NCBI RefSeq assembly: GCF_000717055.1
Contig: NZ_JNXI01000016.1
Location: forward strand, 62,001 to 126,000
Origin: Streptomyces iakyrus
GTDB lineage: Bacteria; Actinomycetota; Actinomycetes; Streptomycetales; Streptomycetaceae
DNA length: 64,000 nucleotides
Direction of reading: 5' to 3'
Part shown: in pieces, positions 8,960 through 17,594 of the stretch
Layout: each line of letters opens with the position of its first letter
Numbering within the stretch: position 1 is the first letter of the stretch
The notes under the pieces: model-generated
The model's database searches: none
What the model saw: only the letters and a program-made list of their open reading frames with translations
Told to the model about the DNA's origin: nothing
Made by a program: the position numbers and the translations under genes

Positions 8960-9184
8960 ATGCATATCGAGTACGACCGCGAGAACGACACCGCGTATGT
9001 CTCTCTCGTCGCGCACATCGCGGACGGCGCCGCCGTCCGGCAGATCCCCGTCGAGGGGGTCGGGGCGGACGCCGAGGTGTTCCTCGACGTGGACGCCTCG
9101 GGGCGGCTGATCGGCATCGAGGTGATCGGTGCGGGTGGGGCTCTGCCGGTGGAGGTACTGGAGCAGTCCTCCTCCACGGGCTGA
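8960..9184 (+). CDS. DUF2283 family protein (possible immunity/antitoxin partner)
   Basis: This is a 74-residue acidic protein that matches DUF2283: MHIEYDRENDTAYVSL at the start and VFLDVDASGRLIGIEVI in the second half. It has no signal peptide, so it stays in the cytoplasm. The ATG at 8960 is preceded by GAGAGGCGAAG. It follows the secreted DUF4258 gene by 22 bases and is probably cotranscribed. DUF2283 proteins are often encoded beside DUF4258 or HicA-like proteins, where an antidote role is presumed. Here the partner is exported, so it could protect the producer during synthesis. The role is inferred from context alone. Confidence 0.85.
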   Translation: MHIEYDRENDTAYVSLVAHIADGAAVRQIPVEGVGADAEVFLDVDASGRLIGIEVIGAGGALPVEVLEQSSSTG

Positions 9185-9253
9185 GGCGCGGGACGCCGGG
9201 CCGGATCCCGACCTGGCCCGCCGGCGGGGGCCGGCTGCTCCGGTGGACCGTTG

Positions 9254-9835
<582 letters not shown>

Positions 9836-9982
9836 CGGCCCCGGCCTCCCGCCTCCCGCCTCCCGCGGAGCGTCTTCCAGGCTGACGGGGTGTCACAAAG
9901 GGGCCCTCGGCCCGTGCAGGGCCCTTGTGCAATTCCTGTGGAGGCCTCAATCTTTCGCTGACGCACAGGAGTAGCCGCTGGC

Positions 9983-10012
9983 TTGACATGGTCATGACCC
10001 ACTGGCCTCATC
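9983..10012 (+). promoter_or_regulatory. Candidate promoter of the subtilase gene
   Basis: TTGACA at 9983-9988 is a consensus -35 box. It is followed by a TCATGACCC stretch and CTGGCCTCAT at the expected -10 distance, but no good -10 hexamer is visible. It lies about 90 bases upstream of the protease start. Confidence 0.35.
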
Positions 10013-10076
10013 GGCGGCGACCGACGGGCGTGCACCACACCCCACAGCGCACCACCGATTGAGGAGGACCCCTCAG

Positions 10077-11657
10077 ATGGCAGTGATGCGTACTCCCCAC
10101 AGATCCTCCCGGCGAAGACTGGCCGCACTCGGCGCGACGGCCACCGCGGCGCTCGTCGCGAGCCTCGTCTCCGCCCTGCCCGCCGGCGCCGCCCCGGCCG
10201 CCGCCGAAGGGCGCATCCAGTACGAGGGCGCCGCGAACGCCGTCGCCGGCAGCTACGTCGTCACCCTGAAGTCGGAGAAGGCGGCCTCCGCCGAAGGCCG
10301 CGCGCTCGCCCGCAAGTACGGCGCCGACATCGAGCGGACGTACACCAAGGCCCTGAACGGCTACGAGGTCGAGGCCTCCGAGTCCGAGGCGAAACGTCTC
10401 GCCGCCGACCCGGCCGTCGCCTCCGTCGTGCAGAACCGGACGTTCTCCATCACCGGGACACAGCCCAGCCCGCCGTCCTGGGGCCTGGACCGCATCGACC
10501 AGAAGAGCCTGCCGCTGAACAGCTCGTACACCTACCCGGACTCCGCCGGCGAGGGCGTCACCGCGTACGTCATCGACACCGGCGTCCGCATCACCCACGG
10601 CGACTTCGGCGGCCGCGCCTCCTACGGCTACGACGCCGTCGACAACGACAACACCGCCCAGGACGGCCACGGCCACGGCACGCACGTCGCCGGCACGGTC
10701 GCCGGAAGCGCTTACGGCGTCGCCAAGAAGGCCAAGGTCGTCGGCGTCCGGGTGCTGAACAACTCCGGCCAGGGCACCACCGCCCAGGTCGTCGCCGGCA
10801 TCGACTGGGTCGCCCGGAACGCGGTCAAGCCCGCCGTCGCCAACATGTCCCTCGGCGGTCCCGGCGACACGGCCATCGACACGGCCGTCCGCAACGCCAT
10901 CACCTCCGGCGTCACCTTCGTGGTCGCGGCCGGCAACGAGTCCACCAACGCCTCCACCCGGTCCCCCGCACGGGTCACCGAGGCCGTCACGGTCGGGGCC
11001 ACGACGTCGAGCGACGCCAAGGCGAGCTACTCCAACTACGGCACCGTCCTGGACCTGTTCGCGCCCGGCTCGTCCATCACCTCGGCCTGGAGCACGAGCG
11101 ACTCGGCGACCAACACCATCTCCGGCACGTCGATGGCGAGCCCGCACGTCGCCGGCGCCGCCGCCCTGCACCTGGCCGCCAACCCCACGGCCACGCCCGC
11201 ACAGGTCTCCGCCGCGCTGACGTCCGCCGCCACCACCGGCGTCGTCACCAGCCCCGGCACCGGTTCACCCAACCGGCTCCTGTACGTCGGCGGCGGTACG
11301 ACCACCCCGCCCGGCCCGCGCTTCGAGAACACCGCCGACCAGGCCATCGCCGACAACGCCACGGCCGAGTCCCCGGTGACGGTCTCCGGCGTCTCCGGCA
11401 ACGCCCCCTCGGCCCTGGCCGTCGAGGTGCACATCGTCCACACCTACATCGGTGACCTCCAGGTCCAGCTGATCGCCCCCGACGGTACGGCGTACACGCT
11501 GAAGGCGTACGGCACCGGCGGCAGTGCGGACAACATCGACACCACGTACACCGTGAACGCCTCCTCGGAGGCCGCGAACGGCACGTGGAAGCTGCGCGTG
11601 AGCGACAACGCCCGCTACGACACCGGGCGGATCGACGCCTGGGCGCTCCAGTTCTGA
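10077..11657 (+). CDS. Secreted subtilisin-family serine protease with P domain
   Basis: This is a 526-residue exported S8 peptidase preproenzyme. A signal peptide (RRRLAALGATATAALVASLV, ending near AGAAPAAA) is followed by an I9 inhibitor propeptide (about 55-125, SYVVTLK ... VASVVQN). The catalytic domain (about 130-405) has Asp167 in YVIDTGV, His200 in GHGHGTHVAG, the oxyanion Asn287 in AAGNES and Ser352 in GTSMASPHVAG. A C-terminal P (proprotein convertase) domain (about 415-526) ends in TGRIDAWALQF. The ATG at 10077 is nine bases from GAGGAGG; ATG 10086 is an alternative. A TTGACA box lies at 9983. The enzyme probably serves extracellular protein digestion. It is monocistronic, with a terminator downstream. 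Confidence 0.95.
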   Translation: MAVMRTPHRSSRRRLAALGATATAALVASLVSALPAGAAPAAAEGRIQYEGAANAVAGSYVVTLKSEKAASAEGRALARKYGADIERTYTKALNGYEVEASESEAKRLAADPAVASVVQNRTFSITGTQPSPPSWGLDRIDQKSLPLNSSYTYPDSAGEGVTAYVIDTGVRITHGDFGGRASYGYDAVDNDNTAQDGHGHGTHVAGTVAGSAYGVAKKAKVVGVRVLNNSGQGTTAQVVAGIDWVARNAVKPAVANMSLGGPGDTAIDTAVRNAITSGVTFVVAAGNESTNASTRSPARVTEAVTVGATTSSDAKASYSNYGTVLDLFAPGSSITSAWSTSDSATNTISGTSMASPHVAGAAALHLAANPTATPAQVSAALTSAATTGVVTSPGTGSPNRLLYVGGGTTTPPGPRFENTADQAIADNATAESPVTVSGVSGNAPSALAVEVHIVHTYIGDLQVQLIAPDGTAYTLKAYGTGGSADNIDTTYTVNASSEAANGTWKLRVSDNARYDTGRIDAWALQF

Positions 11658-11663
11658 CCACAG

Positions 11664-11699
11664 TGACCTCAGGACCTGAGTGACCTCAGCGACCTGAGC
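11664..11699. repeat. Short tandem repeat just after the protease stop
   Basis: TGACCTCAGGACCTGAG (11664-11680) is repeated as TGACCTCAGCGACCTGAG from 11681. Each copy contains a CTCAG...CTGAG dyad. It lies between the protease stop and its terminator. Confidence 0.6.
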
Positions 11700-11702
11700 G
11701 CA

Positions 11703-11731
11703 GGGGCCGGGCTCGTGACGAGTCCGGCCCC
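11703..11731. terminator. Bidirectional terminator between subtilase and MarR genes
   Basis: GGGGCCGG (11703-11710) pairs with CCGGCCCC (11724-11731), extended inward by a G-T pair and CTCGT/ACGAG. It sits between two convergent genes. Confidence 0.75.
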
Positions 11732-11753
11732 CATCCGCGTACGCGGCGAAACC

Positions 11754-12263
11754 TCAGTCCGGGTCCCGGCGCAGCAGGGCCAGTTCCGCGTTCATCTCGG
11801 CGAGGAACCGGACGACCACCTCCAGCTCCTCGGGGCTGAAACGGCCCCGGGCCGCGTCGGTGCTCCGCGCCAGGGGGCGGAAGTAGTCCCGGGCCAGACC
11901 CCGGGCCGCGTCGGCGTAGTGCAGGTGCACCACCCGGCGGTCGCCGGCGTCCCGGACGCGGCGGATGTGCCCGGCCCGCTCCAGCCGGTCGAGGCACGCG
12001 GTCACCGCGCCGGACGTGAGATTGAGCTGCCCCCGCAGACGGCCGGGCGTCATGGGCTCGCCCCCGGCCTCCGGGTCGGAGTCGGCGTCGAGGATCGCGA
12101 TCAGGGCCTGCATGTCGGTGAGGTGCAGCCCCTGCGCCTGGGCGAACTCCTGGGCGATGCGGTTGAACTCGCTGTTCATCCGGCGCAACAGAACGGCGAA
12201 GGACTGCAACCCCGTGGGGTCGTCCGCCGGAAGAGATGCCGTGGGTGCACCGGAGCCGCTCAT
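11754..12263 (-). CDS. MarR-family transcriptional regulator
   Basis: This is a 169-residue winged-helix repressor of the MarR family. The DNA-binding part (about 55-115) reads MTPGRLRGQLNLTSGAVTACLDRLERAGHIRRVRDAGDRRVVHLH, with the recognition helix and the wing RDAGDRR clearly visible. The N- and C-terminal helices (NRIAQEFAQAQ and LEVVVRFLAEMNAEL) form the dimer interface. It is divergent from an MMPL exporter gene, and the 90 bases between them hold an AT-rich palindrome. The usual model is therefore that it represses itself and the exporter until a lipophilic or phenolic ligand binds. The ligand is not predictable. The neighbouring light-inducible locus may or may not be linked. Confidence 0.9.
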   Translation of the reverse strand: MSGSGAPTASLPADDPTGLQSFAVLLRRMNSEFNRIAQEFAQAQGLHLTDMQALIAILDADSDPEAGGEPMTPGRLRGQLNLTSGAVTACLDRLERAGHIRRVRDAGDRRVVHLHYADAARGLARDYFRPLARSTDAARGRFSPEELEVVVRFLAEMNAELALLRRDPD

Positions 12264-12274
12264 CCCCCCAGCCT

Positions 12275-12300
12275 AGTATCTCTCAATAATTGAGATACTT
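12275..12300. promoter_or_regulatory. Probable MarR operator between marR-type and MMPL genes
   Basis: A perfect 15-base dyad, TCTCAAT-A-ATTGAGA (12281-12295), is flanked by AGTATC and TACTT, giving overlapping AGTATCTC/GAGATACT half-sites. A second nested dyad (TGAGT ... ACTTC/GAAGT ... ACTCA) occupies about 12303-12342. The AT-rich sequence is exceptional here and its position in a divergent promoter fits MarR autoregulation. Confidence 0.7.
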
Positions 12301-12354
12301 TATGAGTGAGTTACTTCCCGAAGTGGCTCACCGACTCACTTCCTACGGCTTGGG

Positions 12355-14472
12355 ATGCGCATGAGTACCGCACCGCGTTGGGCCCGGCGGCTCGTACCGC
12401 TCGTTCTGCTGCTCGTCTGGCTGGGGGTGGGCGGAACGCTCGGTCCCTACGCGGGCAAGCTCGGCGAGGTGGCCACCAACGACCAGGCCGCCTTCCTGCC
12501 ACGGAGCGCCGAGTCCACCCGGGTGCTCGAAGCCCGCGCGGCCTTCGACCGGTCCGAGACCGTCCCTGCCGTCGTGGTCTGGACGGCGGACGGGGAGCGG
12601 TTCACGCAGGAACGGCGGGCCGAGGCCGGCCGCGCCGTCGCCGCACTCGCCGGGAAACCCGGCGTCGTGGGCCGCCCCTCGCCCGCCCTGCTCTCCGACG
12701 ACCGCGAGGCGATACAGGCCGTCGTCCAGCTGAAGCCCGACCTGGGCGACGAACTGCCCACCGTGCTCGACGCGGTGCGCGAAGCGGCCCGGACCGTGCC
12801 GGACACCACGGCGCAGATCGCCGGGCCCGCGGCCAGCCAGGCCGATCTGTCGGACGCGTTCGCCGGCATCGACGGACTGCTGCTGGGCGTGGCCCTCGGC
12901 GCCGTGCTGCTGATCCTGCTGCTGGTCTACCGGAGCGTCCTGCTGCCGTTCCTGATCATCCTGGGGTCCGTCTTCGCGCTCGGCCTGGCCTGCGCGGTGG
13001 TCTACGCGCTGGCCGAGCGGGACGTGGTCCGGGTCGACGGGCAGGTGCAGGGCATCCTGTCGATCCTGGTGATCGGCGCCGCCACCGACTACGCCCTGCT
13101 GCTGGCCGCGCGTTTCCGCGAGGAACTCGCCGTGCGCGGGGACCGCTTCGGGGCCGCGGTGGCCGCCGTACGCCGTTCGTTCGGGGCGATCACCGCCAGC
13201 GCCGCCACCGTGGCACTCGGGCTGCTGGCCCTGCTCGCCAGCGACCTCACCAACAACCGCGCCCTCGGGCCGGTCGGCGCCATCGGCATCGGCTGCGCCC
13301 TGCTGGTCACGCTCACCTTCCTGCCGGCCGCGCTGGCCCTGCTGGGACGCGCCGCCTACTGGCCGTCCCGGCCGAAGCCGCCGGAGGAGTCCGGGGAGGG
13401 CACCGGCGTGTGGCGCCGGGTCGCGAGGACGGTGAACGGCCGGCCGCGGCGGACCTGGGCGGTGACGGCGCTCGTGCTGGCCGTCTTCGCGGCCTTCTCG
13501 CCGTCCCTGTCCTCCAAAGGCGTGCCGCTCGACGAGATCTTCGTGAACGACGCGCCCTCGGTGGCCGCGCAGGCGACGCTCGGCGAGCACTTCCCCGGCG
13601 GGTCCGGCAACCCGGCCGTCATCATCGCCGACGCCGGCCGGGCCGCCGAGGTGAAGGCCGCCGCACGCAGCACCGAGGGCGTGGCCGCCGCCGGCGCCGT
13701 CTCCGCCTCCGGACGGCCCGGGGCGGGCGAGCCGCTCGCCGTCGACGGGCGGGTGCGCATCGACGCCACCCTGGAGGCCGCCGCGGACAGCGACGTGGCC
13801 AAGGAGACCGTCGAGCGGCTGCGCACGCGGGTGCACGCGGTGCCCGGGGCGGACGCCCTGGTCGGCGGGTACACGGCGCAGCAGTACGACACCCAGCAGA
13901 CCGCCGCCCGGGACCGGACGGTCATCGTGCCGATCGTGCTCGCCGTCATCCTGTTGATCCTGATGCTGCTGCTGCGTTCGCTCCTCGTGCCGGTGCTGCT
14001 GGTCGCGACCGTGGGGCTCAACTTCCTGGCGACGCTGGGCGTGTCGGCGCTGGTCTTCCAGCACCTCCTCGGGTTCAGCGGGACGGACGCCTCGGTGCCG
14101 CTGTACGGCTTCGTGTTCCTGGTGGCGCTCGGCGTCGACTACAACATCTTCCTGATGTCCCGGGTCCGGGAGGAGGCGCTCGCGCACGGCAACCGGCAGG
14201 GGGTGCTGCGCGGGCTGACCACCACCGGCGGGGTGATCACCTCGGCGGGCGTGGTGCTCGCCGCCACGTTCGCGGCGCTGATGGTGATCCCCCTGGCGTT
14301 CCTGGTGCAGATCGCCTTCATCGTCGCCTTCGGGGTGCTGCTCGACACGCTCGTGGTGCGCTCGCTGCTGGTGCCGGCGCTGACGATCGACATCGGGCCC
14401 CGGGCCTGGTGGCCGAGCGCGCCGTCCCGCCGTACCGCTGAACGGGGCGCAGACGCTGCTCCCTCCGGCTGA
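12355..14472 (+). CDS. MMPL/RND-family exporter
   Basis: This is an integral membrane exporter of 705 residues with the duplicated MmpL/RND layout. One transmembrane helix (about 10-30) is followed by an extracytoplasmic domain (30-170), helices 2-6 (about 175-330, with GAATDYALLLAARFREEL), a second start helix (about 365-385), a second outer domain, and helices 8-12 (about 515-680, with ALGVDYNIFLMSRVREEAL). The GxxxDY motifs in both halves carry the proton-relay aspartates. The start is ATG 12355 or ATG 12361; neither has a strong ribosome site. It is divergent from the MarR gene. Such pumps export lipids, pigments or antibiotics. Export of a lipophilic compound is likely, and a role with the adjacent carotenoid locus is only a possibility. 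Confidence 0.92.
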   Translation: MRMSTAPRWARRLVPLVLLLVWLGVGGTLGPYAGKLGEVATNDQAAFLPRSAESTRVLEARAAFDRSETVPAVVVWTADGERFTQERRAEAGRAVAALAGKPGVVGRPSPALLSDDREAIQAVVQLKPDLGDELPTVLDAVREAARTVPDTTAQIAGPAASQADLSDAFAGIDGLLLGVALGAVLLILLLVYRSVLLPFLIILGSVFALGLACAVVYALAERDVVRVDGQVQGILSILVIGAATDYALLLAARFREELAVRGDRFGAAVAAVRRSFGAITASAATVALGLLALLASDLTNNRALGPVGAIGIGCALLVTLTFLPAALALLGRAAYWPSRPKPPEESGEGTGVWRRVARTVNGRPRRTWAVTALVLAVFAAFSPSLSSKGVPLDEIFVNDAPSVAAQATLGEHFPGGSGNPAVIIADAGRAAEVKAAARSTEGVAAAGAVSASGRPGAGEPLAVDGRVRIDATLEAAADSDVAKETVERLRTRVHAVPGADALVGGYTAQQYDTQQTAARDRTVIVPIVLAVILLILMLLLRSLLVPVLLVATVGLNFLATLGVSALVFQHLLGFSGTDASVPLYGFVFLVALGVDYNIFLMSRVREEALAHGNRQGVLRGLTTTGGVITSAGVVLAATFAALMVIPLAFLVQIAFIVAFGVLLDTLVVRSLLVPALTIDIGPRAWWPSAPSRRTAERGADAAPSG

Positions 14473-14495
14473 ACCGCCGGCGGCGCCCGTGTCGT

Positions 14496-14523
14496 GCATC
14501 CGCCCGGGGCCCCGAGCGGGAAG
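14496..14523 (+). promoter_or_regulatory. LitS-type ECF promoter element upstream of the DUF2867 reductase
   Basis: GCATCCG (14496-14502), 17 bases, then GAAG (14520-14523). The same bipartite pattern with the same spacing precedes four other transcription units of the light locus. It ends 61 bases before the ATG at 14585. Confidence 0.7.
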
Positions 14524-14584
14524 TGTTCGCGTCGGGGCCCTGCCGTGACCCGGCAGCACGGTGTCGGAGGACGGAGGCACGACC

Positions 14585-16165
14585 ATGGCGACGGACCGGC
14601 GGCGGCTGCACTGCCTGGTCACCGGGGCGTCCGGATACATCGGCGGGCGCCTGGTGCCGGAACTGCTCCAGGAGGGCCACAGCGTCCGGTGCCTGGCCCG
14701 CTCCCCCGGCAAACTCCGCGACCACCCCTGGGCGTCTCACGCCGAGACGGTCCGGGGGGACGTCACCGACCCGGAGTCGCTCGCCTCGGCGATGCGCGGG
14801 GTCGACGTCGCCTACTACCTGGTGCACGCCCTCGGCTCCGGCTCCCGGTTCGAGGACACCGACCGTGCCGCCGCCCGGACCTTCGCCGAGCAGGCCCGGG
14901 CCGCCGGCGTACGGCGGATCGTCTACCTCGGCGGGCTCACGCCCCGCGACGTCCCCGAGGAGTCGCTCTCCCCGCACCTGCGGTCCCGGGCCGAGGTGGG
15001 GAAGATCTTCCTCGACTCGCCCGTGCCCGCGACGGTGCTGCGGGCCGCCGTCGTCATCGGCTCGGGCTCGGCGTCGTTCGAGATGCTGCGCTACCTCACC
15101 GAGCGGCTGCCCGTCATGGTCACTCCCAGCTGGGTGCACACCCGCACCCAGCCCATCGGGGTGCGGGACGTGCTGCGCTACCTCGTCGGGTCGGCCACCA
15201 TGCCGGACGACGTCGACCGGGCCTTCGACATCGGCGGGCCGGACGTCCTCACCTACCGGGACATGATGCTGCGCTACGCCGCCGTCGCCGGACTGCCGCG
15301 GCGGTTCATCGTGCCGGTGCCGGTCCTCACCCCGCGGCTGTCCAGCCACTGGGTGGGACTCGTCACCCCCGTGCCCGCCTCCCTCGCCCGGCCGCTGACC
15401 GAGTCGCTGCGGCACGAGGTCGTCTGCGGCGAGCACGACATCACCCGGTACGTGCCGGACACCCCGGGCCGGCCGCTGCCGTTCGACGAGGCGCTGGCCC
15501 TGGCGCTGCGCAGGGTGCGCGAGGCGCAGGTCTCCACGCGCTGGTCGTCCGCGTCGGTGCCCGGGGCGCCCAGCGACCCGCTGCCCACCGACCCGGACTG
15601 GGCGGGCGGCAGCCTCTACCAGGACGAACGGCAGCGGCCGGTCGAGGCGTCCCGGGCGGCGCTGTGGCGGGTCGTCGAGGGAATCGGCGGCGACAACGGC
15701 TGGTACTCCTCCCCGCTGGCCTGGGCGGTCCGCGGCTGGCTGGACCGGTTCGCGGGCGGGGTCGGGCTGCGCCGCGGACGGCGGGACACCGAGCGGCTCA
15801 GGGTCGGCGACTCGCTGGACTTCTGGCGGGTCGAGGAGATCGAACCCGGTCATCTGCTGCGGCTGCGGGCCGAGATGCGGCTGCCCGGCCTCGCCTGGCT
15901 GGAGATGTACGCCGAGACCGACGAGCAGGGCCGCACCCGCTACCGGCAGCGGGCCCTGTTCCATCCGCGGGGCCTGCTCGGCCACGCCTACTGGTGGAGC
16001 GTCGCCCCGTTCCACTCCGTCGTGTTCGGCGGCATGGCGCGCAACATCGCGCGGGCCGCGTCCGAGGGCACCGGCGGACGCCGCGCCTCGCGCATCCGGC
16101 GGGCCCGCAAGCGGCGAAGTGTCCGGGAGCTACGCACGGAACCCGCACCACCGCACCAGGAGTGA
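14585..16165 (+). CDS. NAD(P)-dependent SDR/epimerase-like protein with C-terminal DUF2867
   Basis: This is a 526-residue two-domain cytoplasmic protein. Residues 8-300 form an atypical short-chain dehydrogenase or NmrA-like Rossmann domain with TGASGYIGG (13-21) and the DVTDPESL and YYLVHAL segments of nucleotide-sugar-epimerase-like proteins. Residues about 345-495 resemble DUF2867 (WRVVEGIGGDNGWYSSP ... FWRVEEIEPGHLLRLRAEM). The ATG at 14585 is preceded by GGAGG seven bases upstream; an upstream in-frame GTG (14561) is less likely. It lies five bases upstream of the photolyase start and has the LitS-type promoter element. Proteins of this architecture recur beside photolyase genes in actinobacteria, and a photoprotective redox role is inferred. 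The substrate is unknown. Confidence 0.85.
   Translation: MATDRRRLHCLVTGASGYIGGRLVPELLQEGHSVRCLARSPGKLRDHPWASHAETVRGDVTDPESLASAMRGVDVAYYLVHALGSGSRFEDTDRAAARTFAEQARAAGVRRIVYLGGLTPRDVPEESLSPHLRSRAEVGKIFLDSPVPATVLRAAVVIGSGSASFEMLRYLTERLPVMVTPSWVHTRTQPIGVRDVLRYLVGSATMPDDVDRAFDIGGPDVLTYRDMMLRYAAVAGLPRRFIVPVPVLTPRLSSHWVGLVTPVPASLARPLTESLRHEVVCGEHDITRYVPDTPGRPLPFDEALALALRRVREAQVSTRWSSASVPGAPSDPLPTDPDWAGGSLYQDERQRPVEASRAALWRVVEGIGGDNGWYSSPLAWAVRGWLDRFAGGVGLRRGRRDTERLRVGDSLDFWRVEEIEPGHLLRLRAEMRLPGLAWLEMYAETDEQGRTRYRQRALFHPRGLLGHAYWWSVAPFHSVVFGGMARNIARAASEGTGGRRASRIRRARKRRSVRELRTEPAPPHQE
16092..16119 (+). promoter_or_regulatory. LitS-type ECF promoter element inside the reductase gene, upstream of phr
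   Basis: GCATCCG (16092-16098), 17 bases, GAAG (16116-16119), lying within the last codons of the reductase gene and 50 bases before the phr ATG. It matches the other four copies exactly in sequence and spacing, so phr may have its own internal promoter. Confidence 0.6.
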
Positions 16166-16169
16166 CACC

Positions 16170-17543
16170 ATGACCGTCGCGGTCGTCCTGTTCACCTCGG
16201 ACCTGCGCCTGCACGACCATCCGCCCCTGCGCGCCGCGCTGAACGCGGCGGACGAGGTCGTGCCCCTGTTCGTCCGCGACCCCGCCGTCCACGCCGCCGG
16301 GTTCGACGTGCCCAACCGCGTCGCCTTCCTCGCCGACTGCCTGGCCGACCTCGACTCCTCGCTGCGCCGGCGCGGCGGACGGCTGGTCGTGCGCACCGGG
16401 CCGGTCGCCCGGGAGGTCCGGGCGGTCGCCGCCGAGTGCGGCGCCACGGAGGTGCACATGGCCGCGGGGGTCACCGGCTACGCCCACCGCCGGGAGGAGC
16501 GGCTGCGCGCGGAACTGAGCGCCGGCGGGGTCGCGCTGCGGGTGCACGACAGCGTGGTCACCGCCGTGGCACCGGGGAAGGTGACACCGGTCGGCTCGGA
16601 CCACTTCGCCGTGTTCACCCCGTACATGCGCCGCTGGTCCAAGGAGCCGCTGCGCGACCTCCTGCCGGCGCCGCGTGCGGTGCGGGTCCCCGACGCGGTG
16701 CGCGGCGAGGAGCCGCCCTCCCGCGCGGGGGTGGCGGACGTGTCGCCGGATCTGCCGGCCGGCGGGGAGAGCGCGGGGCGCGACCGGTTCGCCCGGTGGG
16801 CGGACACCGGCCTGCCCCGGTACGAGGAACGGCACGACGACCTGGCCGGTGACGCGACCTCACGCCTGTCGCCGTACCTCCACTTCGGGGCGCTCTCGCC
16901 GGTGGACGTCGTCCGGCGCGCCCGGGAGAAGGGCGGTCCCGGGGCGGAGGCGTTCGTCCGTCAGCTGTGCTGGCGCGACTTCCACCACCAGGTCCTCGCG
17001 GCCCGGCCCGATGCGTCCGTCCGGGACTACCGCACCCGGGGCGACCGGTGGCGCGGCGAGGAGGAGGCCGCCGAGGACATCGCCGCGTGGCGTGAGGGCC
17101 GCACCGGCTACCCGGTGGTCGACGCGGGCATGCGCCAGCTGCGCCACGAGGGCTGGATGCACAACCGGGCCCGGCTGCTGGTGGCGAGCTTCCTGACCAA
17201 GACGCTGTACGTGGACTGGCGGATCGGCGCCAGGCACTTCCTGCGGTACCTGGTGGACGGCGACCTCGTCAACAACCAGCTGAACTGGCAGTGGGTCGCC
17301 GGCACCGGCACCGACACCCGCCCCCACCGGGTCCTCAACCCCGTCCTCCAGGGCAAGCGCCACGACCCGGACGGCACGTACGTACGCCGTTGGGTGCCCG
17401 AACTGGCGGAGGTCGGCGGAGCCGCGGTGCACGAGCCCTGGCGGCTGCCGGCGGACGAGCGGGCCGGGCTCCGCTATCCGGCACCGCTCCTCGATCTCGG
17501 CGAGGGCCTGGCCCGCTTCCGGCAGGCCCGTGGCCGCGACTGA
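16170..17543 (+). CDS. phr: Deoxyribodipyrimidine photolyase
   Basis: This is a light-dependent flavoenzyme that splits cyclobutane pyrimidine dimers in DNA. It has 457 residues. The N-terminal alpha/beta photoantenna domain (about 3-130) starts AVVLFTSDLRLHDHPPL. The C-terminal FAD domain (about 200-450) has SRLSPYLHFGALSP, the substrate/FAD motif CWRDFHHQVLAARPD, VVDAGMRQLRHEGWMHNRARL, and the diagnostic YLVDGDLVNNQLNWQWVAGTG with the conserved tryptophans. The ATG at 16170 follows AGGAG by seven bases. It is five bases downstream of the reductase gene and 57 bases upstream of crtE. DNA repair and carotenoid synthesis under one sigma factor is a coherent photoprotection unit. CPD rather than 6-4 specificity is inferred from the overall resemblance to class I enzymes. 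Confidence 0.95.
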   Translation: MTVAVVLFTSDLRLHDHPPLRAALNAADEVVPLFVRDPAVHAAGFDVPNRVAFLADCLADLDSSLRRRGGRLVVRTGPVAREVRAVAAECGATEVHMAAGVTGYAHRREERLRAELSAGGVALRVHDSVVTAVAPGKVTPVGSDHFAVFTPYMRRWSKEPLRDLLPAPRAVRVPDAVRGEEPPSRAGVADVSPDLPAGGESAGRDRFARWADTGLPRYEERHDDLAGDATSRLSPYLHFGALSPVDVVRRAREKGGPGAEAFVRQLCWRDFHHQVLAARPDASVRDYRTRGDRWRGEEEAAEDIAAWREGRTGYPVVDAGMRQLRHEGWMHNRARLLVASFLTKTLYVDWRIGARHFLRYLVDGDLVNNQLNWQWVAGTGTDTRPHRVLNPVLQGKRHDPDGTYVRRWVPELAEVGGAAVHEPWRLPADERAGLRYPAPLLDLGEGLARFRQARGRD

Positions 17544-17559
17544 GAATCGGGCACCCGAC

Positions 17560-17587
17560 GCATCCGGAACACCACTTCCGGCGGAAG
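17560..17587 (+). promoter_or_regulatory. LitS-type ECF promoter element of crtE
   Basis: GCATCCG (17560-17566), 17 bases, GAAG (17584-17587). Transcription would begin about seven bases later, at or next to the GTG at 17595, so crtE may be translated from a leaderless mRNA. Confidence 0.72.
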
Positions 17588-17594
17588 CACAGAG

